Part shown: positions 29,701 through 38,108 of the stretch, in pieces
Layout of the letters: each line of letters begins with the position of its first letter
Position numbering within the stretch: the first letter of the stretch is position 1
Source: DVEG01 sp964405435
GTDB lineage: Bacteria; Cyanobacteriota; Cyanobacteriia; Cyanobacteriales; Oscillatoriaceae
Direction: 5' to 3'
NCBI GenBank assembly: GCA_964405435.1
Contig: CAYOOD010000020.1
Location: 26,651 to 90,650, forward strand
Length of the DNA stretch: 64,000 nucleotides
Program-made: the position numbers and the translations under genes
Notes under the pieces: model-generated
What the model was told of the DNA's origin: nothing
Seen by the model: only the letters and a program-made list of their open reading frames with translations
The model's database searches: none

Positions 29701-32700
29701 CTCCTGCAGCCTTTTACCGCCAGCCAAGCGATCGCTCTGGGCGGCGCTGACAATACCCCTGCGTTAGATTTAACTGCTGCCGAATTCGCTCAGCTTCAGG
29801 GGTTTAGTTCGGTGACGATTGGGCAACAGGGGGGCACCGGCGCGATCGCAATTGGTTCGGCGGGTGCGCTTGATTTGAGACGGCAAAATTTCGATTTAAT
29901 TTTGCGCGGTGGCGACACTAATTTTTATAATACCATTACCCTGCGCGATCGCGGAAATTTTAGTTTAAATACGGGTGCGATAACCAGCGCTCCCAGCGGC
30001 ACAGATATCGCGATCGCGGGCGAGAGCACCCTGGCGCTGCAAGCATCCGGTTCCGTCGGTACGGCAGACAATCCCTTAGAAACCTCTATCCGTCGCGTCA
30101 GCGCTACTGCTACGAATTTATTTCTCAGAAACCGTACCGCCCTCGATTTAGGGGCTGTGAATATTGCCGGCAATTTAGAAGTGACTGCCCTCAGCGGCAA
30201 TCTTACAGATACGGGGCCAATTTTCGCCGGCGGTTATGCAAATTTTACCACAGGGCAATCGGGAAATGAGATTGTATTAGATAATTTAACCATTCGCGGA
30301 GCCATCAGTATCAATACAGCAGGAGCGGGGGGCAATGCCGTGATTGTCAATAACGCGCCGCTGATTTTAAATCTCTCGAATGTGGGCGGCAACCTCACCG
30401 CCACTGCCAGGAGCGGCGGCATCGTTACTGCTGGAAATATCGCAGCAGGAGGCGATATTATCCTGACGGGCGATACCTTGGAAATTAACAGCCAGATCGA
30501 GGGCAGCGGCAATCTGGTGCTGCAGCCTTTTACGCCGAATAATACGATTAGCGTCGTGACAAATGCCGCGATCGCGCTCAATAGCAGTCAGGATGTGATT
30601 GCAGGAGATATCGAAACGCGCGGGCAAGATATTACCTTGAGCAGTACGAATGGCGCAGTCATTGCCGGAAATTTAACCTCAAATGGAGGCGCGATCGCTT
30701 TGAGCGCAACCAGCGGCATTCGCGCGGGTACTGTCAACGCGACTGCCGGGAGCAGAAACGGCAGCGTCAGCCTCTCCACCGCCGCTGGCGACATCGAAGT
30801 GCGATCGATAGCGGGCGGCAACGTCGAGATAACAACGCCGAAGTTTTTTAGAGCCACAGAAGCCCCCGAAGGAATCAGCCTATCAGGCAGCAGCATTGTG
30901 ATTCGCCACGGCGGGGGAAATGGCGAAACCGTTACACCTTTTACAGTTGGAGATGCGGCAATTAATGGCACTGCAGGGGCGATTTCCGCCGGGAGCGATC
31001 GCCTAGCCACAGGCACTTTTTCCCGCTCCTACAGCATCGGGCAAATTCAAATCATCACCCCCGAACCGCAGGAAGAAAATACGCCGCCTGACAGCACGGC
31101 AGGTGAAACAACTGATGAAACAGCGGTTGAGAGCGCGCCCGCCAACAACACAGGTATTGAAACTCCCATTCCCAGCACCACAGTCGAGGCAACGCCCCCG
31201 GTTGAAGCGCTGCCCGCCAATCCCCAACCCGCCCCACTGACACCCGCACCCTCGCCATCGGCTGCACCGCCGCCCGTGGCAGTCGCAACCGCAGCAGCAC
31301 CGCCTGCGAACAATCCGCCGACAACAAGCCAAGCGCCGGCAGCACCCCCGCCATCGGCTGCACCGCCGCCGGATTTTAGCGGCGCTGTCACAGACTTGCA
31401 AGCCACCGCCAGATCGTTGGCAGACGGCACTCGGGAACGCACGCTCCAAAGCATCAACCAGCCAGTTCTTGCAGATTTTTCCCGCGACAACATCCAGCGG
31501 CTGCTAGATAGCGGCAAAGTGGCGGAGGCAGTCTCGTCGATCGAAGGCTCCTACAGCCAAGAAATCGAAGCATATATCGGTCATGCTGGGCAGAGCAAGC
31601 CGCAATCGTTCCCCCAGATTCAGCAACAACTGCGCGATATAGAAACGCAAATCGGGATTAAATCGGGGATTATCTACGTCTTCAGCCGCCCGCAGCAATT
31701 GGACGTTATGTTAGTTTCCCCCAACGGCGAACCCATTTACAAAAAGTTGCCGGAAGCATCCAGAGCCAAGGTGTTGCAGGTGGCGGACGAGTTCCGCAGT
31801 CAAATCATCGACCCCCGAAAACTGGGCAGCACCAGCTATCAGGCGAGCGCCCGACAGCTCTATCAGTGGATCGTTGCGCCTTTGGAAAAAGATTTAGAAA
31901 GCCAGGGAATTACCACGCTGATGTTTTCTTTGGATTCGGGATTGCGGAGCATTCCCGCCGCCGCTTTGCATGACGGCGAGAAATTCCTGATTGAAAAATA
32001 CAGTTTGAGCCTGATTGGCAGTTTCAGTTTGGTCGTCCCCGGCTATAAATCGATAAAGGACAGCCAAATTTTAGCGATGGGAGCTTCGGAATTTTCCGAT
32101 AAGATTTCCTTGCCCGCCGTTCCCGTCGAGTTGAAAACTATCGTCCGGAATTTGTGGCCGGGTAAATCTTTTCTCAATAAAGAGTTTACCTTAGATAATT
32201 TCCAGAATCAAAGGCGATCGGATAATATTGAAATCATCCACATCGCCACCCATGCCGAATTTCAGCCCGGAAAATTGGAGAATTCTTATATTCAATTGTG
32301 GGATAGAAAATTGCGGCTCGACGAATTGCAGAAACTGGAATGGTACAATCCGCCAGTCGAGTTATTGGTGCTGAGTGCCTGCCGCACGGCACTGGGAGAT
32401 AAACAGGCGGAATTGGGTTTTGCGGGATTGGCGGTGCAGGCTGGGGCGCGCACGGCGATCGCATCTCTGTGGTACGTCAGCGATATCGGCACCCTGGCAT
32501 TGATGAGCGAATTTTACCACAATCTCCACACCGCACCCATCAAAGCCGAGGCGCTACGTCTTGCGCAGCTCGCGATGATACGCGGCACCGCGCGGATAGA
32601 AAATGACAAGTTAACAGGCTCTAGCGGCACGGTGGCGCTTCCCCCAGAAATGGAAGCTTCTTTAAAGAATTATCACCCGCTCCAGCACCCTTATTATTGG

Positions 32701-32733
32701 TCTGCTTTTACTGCGATCGGTTCCCCGTGGTAA
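26800..32733 (+). CDS. Secreted TPS haemagglutinin - beta-repeat - CHAT protease protein (copy 3)
   Basis: 1977 residues from ATG 26800. Signal peptide 1-25; TPS domain about 30-145 with NPAGIVFG; shorter stalk containing a run of about 49-residue units (GGNITL...GTGFIDT...LNARSLSG) between 28560 and 29560; conserved FFRAT/RHGG/INGTAGAI module; Pro/Ala linker about 1417-1527; pre-CHAT part; CHAT domain about 1700-1977 with His1818 (IATHAE) and Cys1861 (LSACRT). A heptamer repeat tract lies in frame near codon 386, so slippage would truncate the protein before the stalk and CHAT domain. N- and C-terminal parts are much closer to copies 1 and 2 than the stalk is. Presumed surface or secreted protease. 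Confidence 0.9.
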   Translation: MKKVRFLFAALILAAGAYSQGQSLAQTIAPAADGTGTHVIPQGNRYDISGGQTSRDGANLFHSFQKFGLSQGQIANFLSNPNIRNILGRVTGGDASYINGLIQVTGGNSNLFLMNPAGIVFGPNASLNVPADFTATTATGIGFGGKWFNGIGNNNWAELVGEPSAFAFGSQPGAIANLGNLSLQPGRNLALIGGSVLNAGTLSSPGGNITVAAVPGSSMVRISQPGHLLSLEVGAGIGGLGEGLGFNPPSLPELLTGSGLSHASQVQVNGDGSIQLVGSQIAVPVETGVAIASGTISITQIEAGKQPGAIAVLGNKVGVIGANIDASGVNGGGTVLIGGDYQGKGTIPTALFTFVSSDSTIKANGFISPFSTQSSGAGTGAPPLQSTQHSALSTQHSSAGGRVIVWADKTTVFHGTVTARGSDRGNGGFVEISGKENLIFNGRVDVSSTGGRWGTLLLDPRNITISNEADTQGITAALPEIFSDEITGDVTLNAATLENQAGNIVLEATDNITIEPGVSLNFVPGGSITLTADAGTPDGVGAFSMDASQSITAPGRNLAISGASVTVGRINTAADGDGGNITLNATGGNIITGNLDARSLAAGKGGNITLTVSGGTGFINTTAGDLNARSLSGNGGEIALSTASGDILAGNVLSNALGAGNGGKISLSVSGETGNIDTSAGTLASSSQTGNGGEIALSAGGGSIVTGNLLSAVISGAGTGGQVALSVTGGTGGIDTRAADINASSNEGNGGAISLTSTGGNLLAGDLNSVSNRGGNGGNITLRVTQGTGAIDTGSGTLTASSFSGKAGEIQLTTAGGNITTGNVNARSTNTGTGGNIALAVTEGTGFIDTSAGTLDVSSLSGSGGNIALSVTGGNIITADLNARSLGEAAGGNITLSVREGTGFIDTRFGSLDSSSASGNAGDISLQAPESIATSSINAKGLLGTGNVSFTGNEIDFTASVEGSGTLLLQPFTASQAIALGGADNTPALDLTAAEFAQLQGFSSVTIGQQGGTGAIAIGSAGALDLRRQNFDLILRGGDTNFYNTITLRDRGNFSLNTGAITSAPSGTDIAIAGESTLALQASGSVGTADNPLETSIRRVSATATNLFLRNRTALDLGAVNIAGNLEVTALSGNLTDTGPIFAGGYANFTTGQSGNEIVLDNLTIRGAISINTAGAGGNAVIVNNAPLILNLSNVGGNLTATARSGGIVTAGNIAAGGDIILTGDTLEINSQIEGSGNLVLQPFTPNNTISVVTNAAIALNSSQDVIAGDIETRGQDITLSSTNGAVIAGNLTSNGGAIALSATSGIRAGTVNATAGSRNGSVSLSTAAGDIEVRSIAGGNVEITTPKFFRATEAPEGISLSGSSIVIRHGGGNGETVTPFTVGDAAINGTAGAISAGSDRLATGTFSRSYSIGQIQIITPEPQEENTPPDSTAGETTDETAVESAPANNTGIETPIPSTTVEATPPVEALPANPQPAPLTPAPSPSAAPPPVAVATAAAPPANNPPTTSQAPAAPPPSAAPPPDFSGAVTDLQATARSLADGTRERTLQSINQPVLADFSRDNIQRLLDSGKVAEAVSSIEGSYSQEIEAYIGHAGQSKPQSFPQIQQQLRDIETQIGIKSGIIYVFSRPQQLDVMLVSPNGEPIYKKLPEASRAKVLQVADEFRSQIIDPRKLGSTSYQASARQLYQWIVAPLEKDLESQGITTLMFSLDSGLRSIPAAALHDGEKFLIEKYSLSLIGSFSLVVPGYKSIKDSQILAMGASEFSDKISLPAVPVELKTIVRNLWPGKSFLNKEFTLDNFQNQRRSDNIEIIHIATHAEFQPGKLENSYIQLWDRKLRLDELQKLEWYNPPVELLVLSACRTALGDKQAELGFAGLAVQAGARTAIASLWYVSDIGTLALMSEFYHNLHTAPIKAEALRLAQLAMIRGTARIENDKLTGSSGTVALPPEMEASLKNYHPLQHPYYWSAFTAIGSPW
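27957..27982 (+). repeat. In-frame heptamer (CACTCAG)n tract inside copy 3
   Basis: About 3.7 units of CACTCAG encode STQHSALSTQHSS. The tract is preceded by GC-rich intergenic-type DNA (SGAGTGAPPLQ). Copies 1 and 2 lack this stretch of about 29 residues between the STIKA-like and VIVWAD motifs. It is the same heptamer as in the intergenic STRR arrays. The unit length is not a multiple of three. Confidence 0.85.
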
Positions 32734-32754
32734 GAGTTTGTGCTGTAATGATTT

Positions 32755-32787
32755 AGAAACCCGGATTCTTTAAGAAGCCGGGTTTCT
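32755..32787. repeat. AGAAACCCGG palindromic repeat, copy a
   Basis: A near-perfect inverted repeat: AGAAACCCGG-A-TTCTT followed by AAGAA-G-CCGGGTTTCT. It stands 20 bases behind the stop of TPS-CHAT copy 3 and may end or stabilise its transcript. The same family occurs at 43893, 44699 and, shortened, at 58397. Confidence 0.8.
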
Positions 32788-32822
32788 GACTGAAACCTGC
32801 TATATAGACTCTCGGACGTTCC

Positions 32823-32928
32823 CGGAAGCATCCCGTTTTTGTAAAAGGGAAAAAATTTGTCTGTTCAATTCCCTCCCCCCCTCTCTCCCTCCCCCCCTCG
32901 GCTTTTATGCAAAAGTGGGATGCTCCCG
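32823..32928. repeat. GCATCCC inverted-repeat element, copy a
   Basis: CGGAAGCATCCCGTTTTTG at the left and AAAAGTGGGATGCTCCCG at the right can pair around a pyrimidine-rich middle. Related to the element at 61231-61351. It lies between the convergent copy 3 and HerA genes. Confidence 0.65.
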
Positions 32929-32980
32929 AGGTTCCCTCCGTGCCATTCAATTTCTTTTGCCTACTTGCCGCCAACTGCTG

Positions 32981-34717
32981 CTAAAATCCCAAATCCGATT
33001 TGGCGGATTCTGCTGCTTTCAGTACCGCCTCAGTTGGCATCGTTTCCCAGTCGGTATCGCCGATATCCTGATAGAATTTTTCGTCATAGGGGCGAGTCTG
33101 CACGACAACGGGCATCGGTACGGCGTGCCCGAGAATCAGGGCTTGTTGCTTGGAATCCAGTTTTGCCAAAACCGATCGCAGACTTTGCCCGCCGGAAACG
33201 CCGGTGAAAATGGCGTCGATGTCTTTGTCGTCGTTGAGCAGGGCGGTGATGCGGGTGCCGATTTGTGACATCACTTCGTTATCAATGCCCGACGGGCGCT
33301 GATCGACAATTAACAGGGTGACGAAATACTTGCGCATTTCCCGCGCGATCGTGCCGAAAATGGTCGATCGCACCGTCGCCGGATCGAGAAAGCGGTGCGC
33401 TTCTTCGATGGTAATCACTAACTGCCTCGGACGATCGCTCGGATTTTTCGTCTGCAAAAACTTCTCGGCTTTCTGTACATAGCTGCCGTGAATCCGCCGG
33501 GAAATCATATTCGTTGCCAGCATGTAGGAGAGCATGTTCGCCTGAGAGCCGAACTCGATGACGATGTGCTTCCCGGCATCGAGGGAATCCAAAATCTGAC
33601 CGATATAATTCTTCGGGCTGGTATTGCGCATGTACTTGAGATCGTCGAGGCGCATGAGCTTCCGCTGCAGCGCCATAATCGAGGCTTTATTCCCCCGCTT
33701 CTCGTCGCAAAAGTCTTGAATTTCTTGATTGTCCATGCTCAGGAGTTGGGTAATCCACGATTTCCCGTATTCGTTGCGCAGGATGATCGCATTTTCGATC
33801 GCCGCATCGGAAAGATTTAACTCCCGCTGCACGAGGGCGATATCTTCCACCTCAATTTGATCGTAGCTGAGATACAATTCCTGAGCGTCGCGCACGCCCC
33901 GGCGTCGGGTGGAAGCCGGATCGAGAGTATAAATCTCTACTTGTCCGGGAAATAGCTGGCGCAACCCTTTTACCATGTTCAGTTGCTTGCCTTCGGTGGT
34001 GGCTTCCCAGCCGTACTCCGAGTGCATGTCAAAAATCAAATTCACTGCTGCCCGCTTTTTGATGACACCAGACAGCAGCAACCGCGTCAGAAAAGATTTG
34101 CCGGTTCCCGACTTGCCGAAAACGCCGTTACTGCGTTCGACGAAGCGATCGAGATCGATGCACACCGGCACTTCCATATCGAGGGGTTTGCCGATCGCGA
34201 AATTGCGGCGGTGGGGATCGTCTTCCCAGCCAAATACAGAGCGAAAATCCCGTTCGCTGGCGTCAAAGACTTGCGAGAAGTGCCGGGGAATGGTTTTGAC
34301 CGGCATCAAGTCCATTGGTTCGCTGCTTTGCGCCTGAAACGATGCCGCGCCATTGCCGTCTGCTTGCTGGGTTTTTGCCGATTTGGCGGCGGCAGGAAAA
34401 GCGGCGGCGGATTTTTCAGGCTCGGGGGTGAGCATCAGCATCGGCGTCAGGCTGATGGTGCCGTAAGTGCCGCTGCCGGCGAGCACTGCTTGCATGAACT
34501 CGTCCTCCGGCAGGGGCGGATTGGCGAGGATGCGCTGGCTGGAGGTTCCCAAGCAAACGTCAGTGAGCATACAAAAGAAGTGCGATCGCGCCCCGCGCAC
34601 GACCATAAATTTACCGACGCGCATCTCTTCTACGGAGACGTCGGGATGCAATCGCACTTCGAGTCCTTGACTGAGGGAACCTTGTATGACGGAACCCAAG
34701 GGCTTATCTGATTTCAT
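32981..34717 (-). CDS. HerA-like hexameric ATPase (DUF87, HAS-barrel)
   Basis: 578 residues. The N-terminal part (about 1-90) fits a HAS-barrel. A low-complexity Ala/Gln-rich stretch (100-135) follows, then the FtsK/HerA-type ATPase: Walker A GKSGTGKS at 201-208, acidic Walker B end EE at 438-439 in TIEEAHRFLDP, and a QR pair at 473-474 in VDQRPSG that may be sensor/arginine finger. HerA-type translocases work in DNA end processing with NurA, but no nurA is next to it here. The gene is monocistronic and convergent with TPS-CHAT copy 3. The family is secure, the pathway inferred. Confidence 0.85.
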   Translation of the reverse strand: MKSDKPLGSVIQGSLSQGLEVRLHPDVSVEEMRVGKFMVVRGARSHFFCMLTDVCLGTSSQRILANPPLPEDEFMQAVLAGSGTYGTISLTPMLMLTPEPEKSAAAFPAAAKSAKTQQADGNGAASFQAQSSEPMDLMPVKTIPRHFSQVFDASERDFRSVFGWEDDPHRRNFAIGKPLDMEVPVCIDLDRFVERSNGVFGKSGTGKSFLTRLLLSGVIKKRAAVNLIFDMHSEYGWEATTEGKQLNMVKGLRQLFPGQVEIYTLDPASTRRRGVRDAQELYLSYDQIEVEDIALVQRELNLSDAAIENAIILRNEYGKSWITQLLSMDNQEIQDFCDEKRGNKASIMALQRKLMRLDDLKYMRNTSPKNYIGQILDSLDAGKHIVIEFGSQANMLSYMLATNMISRRIHGSYVQKAEKFLQTKNPSDRPRQLVITIEEAHRFLDPATVRSTIFGTIAREMRKYFVTLLIVDQRPSGIDNEVMSQIGTRITALLNDDKDIDAIFTGVSGGQSLRSVLAKLDSKQQALILGHAVPMPVVVQTRPYDEKFYQDIGDTDWETMPTEAVLKAAESAKSDLGF

Positions 34718-34917
34718 GCCAAAACTCGCTCAATCCTTCTTTTAGCTAGTCTCAGGCTGAAGTTTGGTTTCAGACTGGGAATGTGAACCGTTCTATCCGC
34801 GATCGATTCGCAGTGAGGGGTGCAGTCTTCTTTATTTTATTTATAGCGTTAAAGCGATCGCGGCGATCGGGCTTTTTGCCAGAGAAAAAGCCAAAGGAAA
34901 GGAGCGAACGGCGGCGC

Positions 34918-35712
34918 TCAGTCGATTTGTATCGAAGTCGGACTTCCGGCAGGCGCGGTATTGATGGCACTCAAGGGTTTGCGGTAGTCCGCGTAGAGGC
35001 GATCGCGCCAGCTAAAGAACGGCGCATAGATGTAATTGTCGGCAATCCCCGGCACGCCTTTGCCCCGCAGCGCTTCCGGCAAGTCCAAATAAGCGCCTTC
35101 TGGGAACTTCAGCAACATCGACAGCCCAGCAACGGCAAAATCCGCGAGGGTGGGTTTGTCTCCCACCAGATAGGGGCTGTCTTCCAAAATCAAGCAAAGG
35201 GCTTCCAAATTTTGCTTGATGGCGTCCATTGCGGCATTGACCTCCGTTGGCCCAGATCCCAAGCCCATGCCCAGGGTTTTCAGCAACTCGGACGGTACGG
35301 ATTGGACGAGGGTTTTGAGAAAATCGGGCGTTTGTGCGGGCAACAAAGCGCCGCGCAGGTTGGCGTCTTGGCTGAGTCCGCTGTAGAGGACGGCTCGGCT
35401 TTTCATGCCGATGGATTCGTCCGCCCATTCTTCCATGAGCAAGCACAGCCCTCGCTGTTTGGGATCGGTGGGGATGAGGGGCGGATCGGGATATTGCTGG
35501 TCTAGATATTTGGCGATCGCTGTGGAATCGGCGACGACGATATTGCCGTCTTTGAGTACCGGCACTTGCCGCTGTCCGGATAGCCGGAAGACTTCTAGCT
35601 GTCCCACTCCCGGAATCACTTCGATTTTGCGATATTGCAGCCCTTTGTAATCCAGAATCAGCCGGACTTTTTCGCTGTATTGAGACAGTTCAAATTGATA
35701 CAACTCCAGCAT
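34918..35712 (-). CDS. Glutathione S-transferase family protein
   Basis: 264 residues from ATG 35712. This start has a good ribosome site (AAGGAG, 7-9 bases upstream); an in-frame ATG at 35730 and longer frames read into the preceding gene. Residues 1-78 form the thioredoxin-like domain (MLELYQFELSQYSEKVRL, then QRQVPVLKDGN and the SNAIL-like motif ADSTAI). The rest is the helical GST C-terminal domain with the LADF motif of the N-capping region. SQYSEK suggests a Ser rather than a Cys catalytic residue. Its start overlaps the end of the upstream small gene by 23 bases, so the two are probably co-transcribed. Confidence 0.85.
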   Translation of the reverse strand: MLELYQFELSQYSEKVRLILDYKGLQYRKIEVIPGVGQLEVFRLSGQRQVPVLKDGNIVVADSTAIAKYLDQQYPDPPLIPTDPKQRGLCLLMEEWADESIGMKSRAVLYSGLSQDANLRGALLPAQTPDFLKTLVQSVPSELLKTLGMGLGSGPTEVNAAMDAIKQNLEALCLILEDSPYLVGDKPTLADFAVAGLSMLLKFPEGAYLDLPEALRGKGVPGIADNYIYAPFFSWRDRLYADYRKPLSAINTAPAGSPTSIQID

Positions 35713-35926
35713 CTTGACTCTCCTTGCCATTGTTGAGGTTCTTAGAGATCGCTTGCCAAACGGCTGTAAAAATTGCCTCAATCGGTTTGTCCCGCTTTTC
35801 GGCCCATTCTTCAGCTTTGGCGATCGCGATCGGAATCGCCTTGCCCCGATCGTAGTCTCTCTCTTCCAGCAGTGCATTGGCAATCTCAATGGCTCGTCCC
35901 CGTACCTCTGGCGCGAGGTTTTTCAT
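35690..35926 (-). CDS. Small conserved MPWS/YdaT-like protein, 5' end frameshifted
   Basis: 78 residues from the internal ATG 35926 (MKNLAPEVRGRAIEIANALLEE begins it). Family members usually start MPWS-x-x-x-YP-x-x-MKNL. Upstream in the same frame the DNA reads PWSEKNYPAA directly before this ATG. A strong AGGAGG site lies 8 bases before an ATG at 35963, but from that ATG the frame is wrong: the DNA is ATG-CC-TGCC-TTGG, and removing one TGCC restores M-P-W-S. So the 5' end carries a 4-bp duplication. The shortened protein may still be made from 35926, or the gene is dying. Function unknown. Confidence 0.6.
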   Translation of the reverse strand: MKNLAPEVRGRAIEIANALLEERDYDRGKAIPIAIAKAEEWAEKRDKPIEAIFTAVWQAISKNLNNGKESQDAGVVSI

Positions 35927-35963
35927 CGCCGCTGGATAATTTTTTTCGCTCCAAGGCAGGCAT

Positions 35964-36182
35964 CGCGCTTCCCTCCTGCGCCTGCAAAGCGAGACTCCCC
36001 CAGCGCTAGCAGCCTAGGGGAGTTGCATCGATCGCCGCAGTTCTGGCAAGCCGCCCGGAGCGACAGCAAGCGATCGCCCTGTAGGGAATTCTTGACAATT
36101 TATCGGGTTAGCATTTCACCCCTGCCGATCGGGTTGAGGAACTGCTGTCAATCAGTTGCGATCGAGATCGAGTGAGAGCCCA
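35964..36182. other. Intergenic region, no gene seen
   Basis: About 220 bases between the MPWS-like gene and the GlsB-like gene, with several GCGATCGC-type sites. No reliable ORF or RNA gene. Confidence 0.4.
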
Positions 36183-36458
36183 TCAGGCAGCGCGTCTAGT
36201 AAAGAAGCCCCACAGGAACAGCACGAGCATCGCACCCAGCACCGCTACGGCAATGCTTGGCAGCGACAGTGCCCCAGCGCTAGCGCCGGCAGAAGTCCCC
36301 AGCAAAACCCGTCCCAAATAGCCGCCTACGACGGCACCCAGAATCCCTAAAACTGTTGTGGCAAGGAAACCGCCGCCTTGTTCTCCCGGATAAATCGCTT
36401 TCGCGATCGCTCCGGCAATCAAACCTAAAACTATCCAAGCAATAGCGTCCCAAAACAT
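36183..36458 (-). CDS. GlsB/YeaQ/YmgE family stress-response membrane protein
   Basis: 91 residues with three hydrophobic segments (about 5-25, 32-52 and 66-86) and the glycine-rich signature of the transglycosylase-associated family: LIAGAIAKAI, GGGFLATTVLGILGAVVGG. An AAGGAG ribosome site precedes ATG 36458. Members are small inner-membrane proteins induced by stress in many bacteria; the biochemical role is unknown. Monocistronic here. Confidence 0.85.
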   Translation of the reverse strand: MFWDAIAWIVLGLIAGAIAKAIYPGEQGGGFLATTVLGILGAVVGGYLGRVLLGTSAGASAGALSLPSIAVAVLGAMLVLFLWGFFTRRAA

Positions 36459-37353
36459 GGCTTTTTCTCCTTATTTTGTCATTTCTGAGATTTAACTAGC
36501 TCAATCCCTTCTACTTACCCTTCTCTCCCCCATTTTCAGCCAATTTGGCTCGAATTCAGGCCCCACGATTTCGCCTGATTTTGAATGTCAGCCGTCCGCT
36601 CTGTTCTGGGCTTTCCGCCTTCTCGTCGGGCACGAGCAGGTCAGTAGTTGGCGTGTTTTTTTGGAGGGTTTCCCCTCTGAAAAAGCGAATGTCAGACCCG
36701 ATAAAAGCAGATTTTACGGCTGGCGGCACTCTCCTGTAAGCCTTTGCAGAAAGCAGGTAAGTCGTCGGGTGCAACGCCTCAAGTCCCGCCTGCGCTGAAA
36801 CCTCAAGCTTTTCAGCTTGCGTTCGCTTGGTTTTAGAGCGATAAACCAGGCGTCATTCCCTCCCGAACTGAACATTATTGGTTTCACTTGTTAGACTATC
36901 AATTTGAAGAAAGTGCCTGCATCTGTCGAAGGGAATAACCTATCGGAATAGTCGCTGTTGCTAGTATTTGAGGCTTTTTCCTGCCGCTAAGTGGAGAGGG
37001 GGGGAGGGGGAGAGGGGGAGAAGATTGACAGCGGTTTTAGCCCGTGCTGACAAGCGTACAGATTCAAGGCGATCGAGCGGATTCGATTCTAGATCCACTT
37101 CAGGGCGCGATCGCGAGTTGATTTCGCCGCAAATTCAGGCAGGCTTTTTGTCATAAATATCAACAGAACAAGCTTTCCGCCCGCTACACGCCCGTAACAG
37201 CGGCAGTGGGCTCTGCTGGCAGGGTATAAATTGATACGTTCGCCGACTACCCCCTGTACTGTAGTTTTTGTCAGCTTGCTCCGTTACGATAAGAAACGTC
37301 ATAATACTTTACATTAGTTTACGTTTACCTCACGCCCACTGGAGTCTCTAAGC
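36459..37353. other. Long intergenic region, mostly without recognisable features
   Basis: Nearly 900 bases. Open frames here (for example 36545-36739, 36556-36774 and 36968-37156) are short, overlap each other and show no family resemblance. The right end holds the putative promoter of the fasciclin gene. Confidence 0.5.
37276..37305 (+). promoter_or_regulatory. Candidate promoter of the fasciclin gene
   Basis: TTGCTC at 37276-37281 and CATAAT at 37300-37305 with an 18-base spacer, about 50 bases before ATG 37354. Reasonable but not perfect match to a housekeeping sigma promoter. Confidence 0.4.
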
Positions 37354-37974
37354 ATGAATACTCAATTTCTCGCGGGTTGGCTCGGAAAAGTCGCTGGCAT
37401 GGCAGCCGTTGTCGTTGTCAGTGCCGGGGTCGTCATGCCTGTAGAGGCGAAAAACTGCGATCGAGCCAAGGCATCCGACAGCAGCGATTCACGCGCCGAA
37501 CTGCGGACAGAATCCATGCCCATGCAAAACATGGAAATGGAAGGCGAAAGCGCGGCGATGAAGCCCAGCATCGTCGAAATCGCCAGCAAGAACGACTCCT
37601 TCAAGACGCTCACCGCTGCCTTGGAAGCCGCCGGTTTGGTCGAAACCCTAGCCGTAAAAGGCCCCTTCACGGTTTTTGCGCCGACGGATGAAGCCTTTGC
37701 CGCACTGCCAGAGGGCACAGTGGAAATGCTGCTCAAACCAGAAAACAAAGACAAACTGGTCAAAGTTTTGACCTATCACGTCGTTGCCGGTTCCGTTATG
37801 TCCGGGGATCTCGCGGATGGAGACGTGGAAACCGTGGAAGGCAGCCCGGTGATGGTCAAACTCGATAGCGGCAAAGTCATGGTGAATGAAGCGAAAGTCA
37901 CCACAGCGGACATCGAAGCCAGCAACGGCGTGATTCACGTCATTGATAAAGTCATCTTGCCCCCTGACATGTAA
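37354..37974 (+). CDS. Secreted fasciclin (FAS1) domain protein
   Basis: 206 residues. Residues 1-33 form a signal peptide ending VEA. A Met/Glu-rich, probably disordered spacer (about 34-70) follows, then one FAS1 domain (72-205) with the usual motifs: TVFAPTDEAFAALP, LLTYHVV-like LTYHVVAGSV, and the terminal GVIHVIDKVILPP. FAS1 proteins act outside the cytoplasm, in adhesion or matrix binding; single-domain versions are common in cyanobacteria. Monocistronic. Confidence 0.9.
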   Translation: MNTQFLAGWLGKVAGMAAVVVVSAGVVMPVEAKNCDRAKASDSSDSRAELRTESMPMQNMEMEGESAAMKPSIVEIASKNDSFKTLTAALEAAGLVETLAVKGPFTVFAPTDEAFAALPEGTVEMLLKPENKDKLVKVLTYHVVAGSVMSGDLADGDVETVEGSPVMVKLDSGKVMVNEAKVTTADIEASNGVIHVIDKVILPPDM

Positions 37975-37980
37975 ATTCGG

Positions 37981-38098
37981 GCATGGGGAATAGGGCACTG
38001 GGCATGGGGAATTGGGTATGGGCAAGGATAATGCAACCAATTACCCATTACCGATTGCCAATTAGCTATTAGCAATGCCCAATGCCCCATTCCCCATA
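37981..38098. repeat. ATGGGGAAT/ATTCCCCAT palindromic intergenic repeat
   Basis: Left arm built of GCATGGGGAATAGGGCA-like units, right arm of TGCCCAATGCCCCATTCCCC, so the region can fold on itself. It directly follows the fasciclin stop codon. Confidence 0.7.
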
Positions 38099-38108
38099 AA
38101 AAATTTTA

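Noticed and set aside
4713..32733. Contact-dependent inhibition (CdiA-like) toxin system
   Set aside because: TPS N-termini fit, but the C-terminal CHAT domains are conserved rather than polymorphic, and there is no small immunity gene after any copy and no CdiB in the window.
34783..35505. Plus-strand frame of 240 codons opposite the GST gene
   Set aside because: Antisense to a well-supported gene; no family likeness and no start signals.
36556..36774. Small minus-strand ORF of 72 codons in the 36.5-37.3 kb gap
   Set aside because: No ribosome site, no recognisable family and an overlapping plus-strand frame of equal quality; probably chance.
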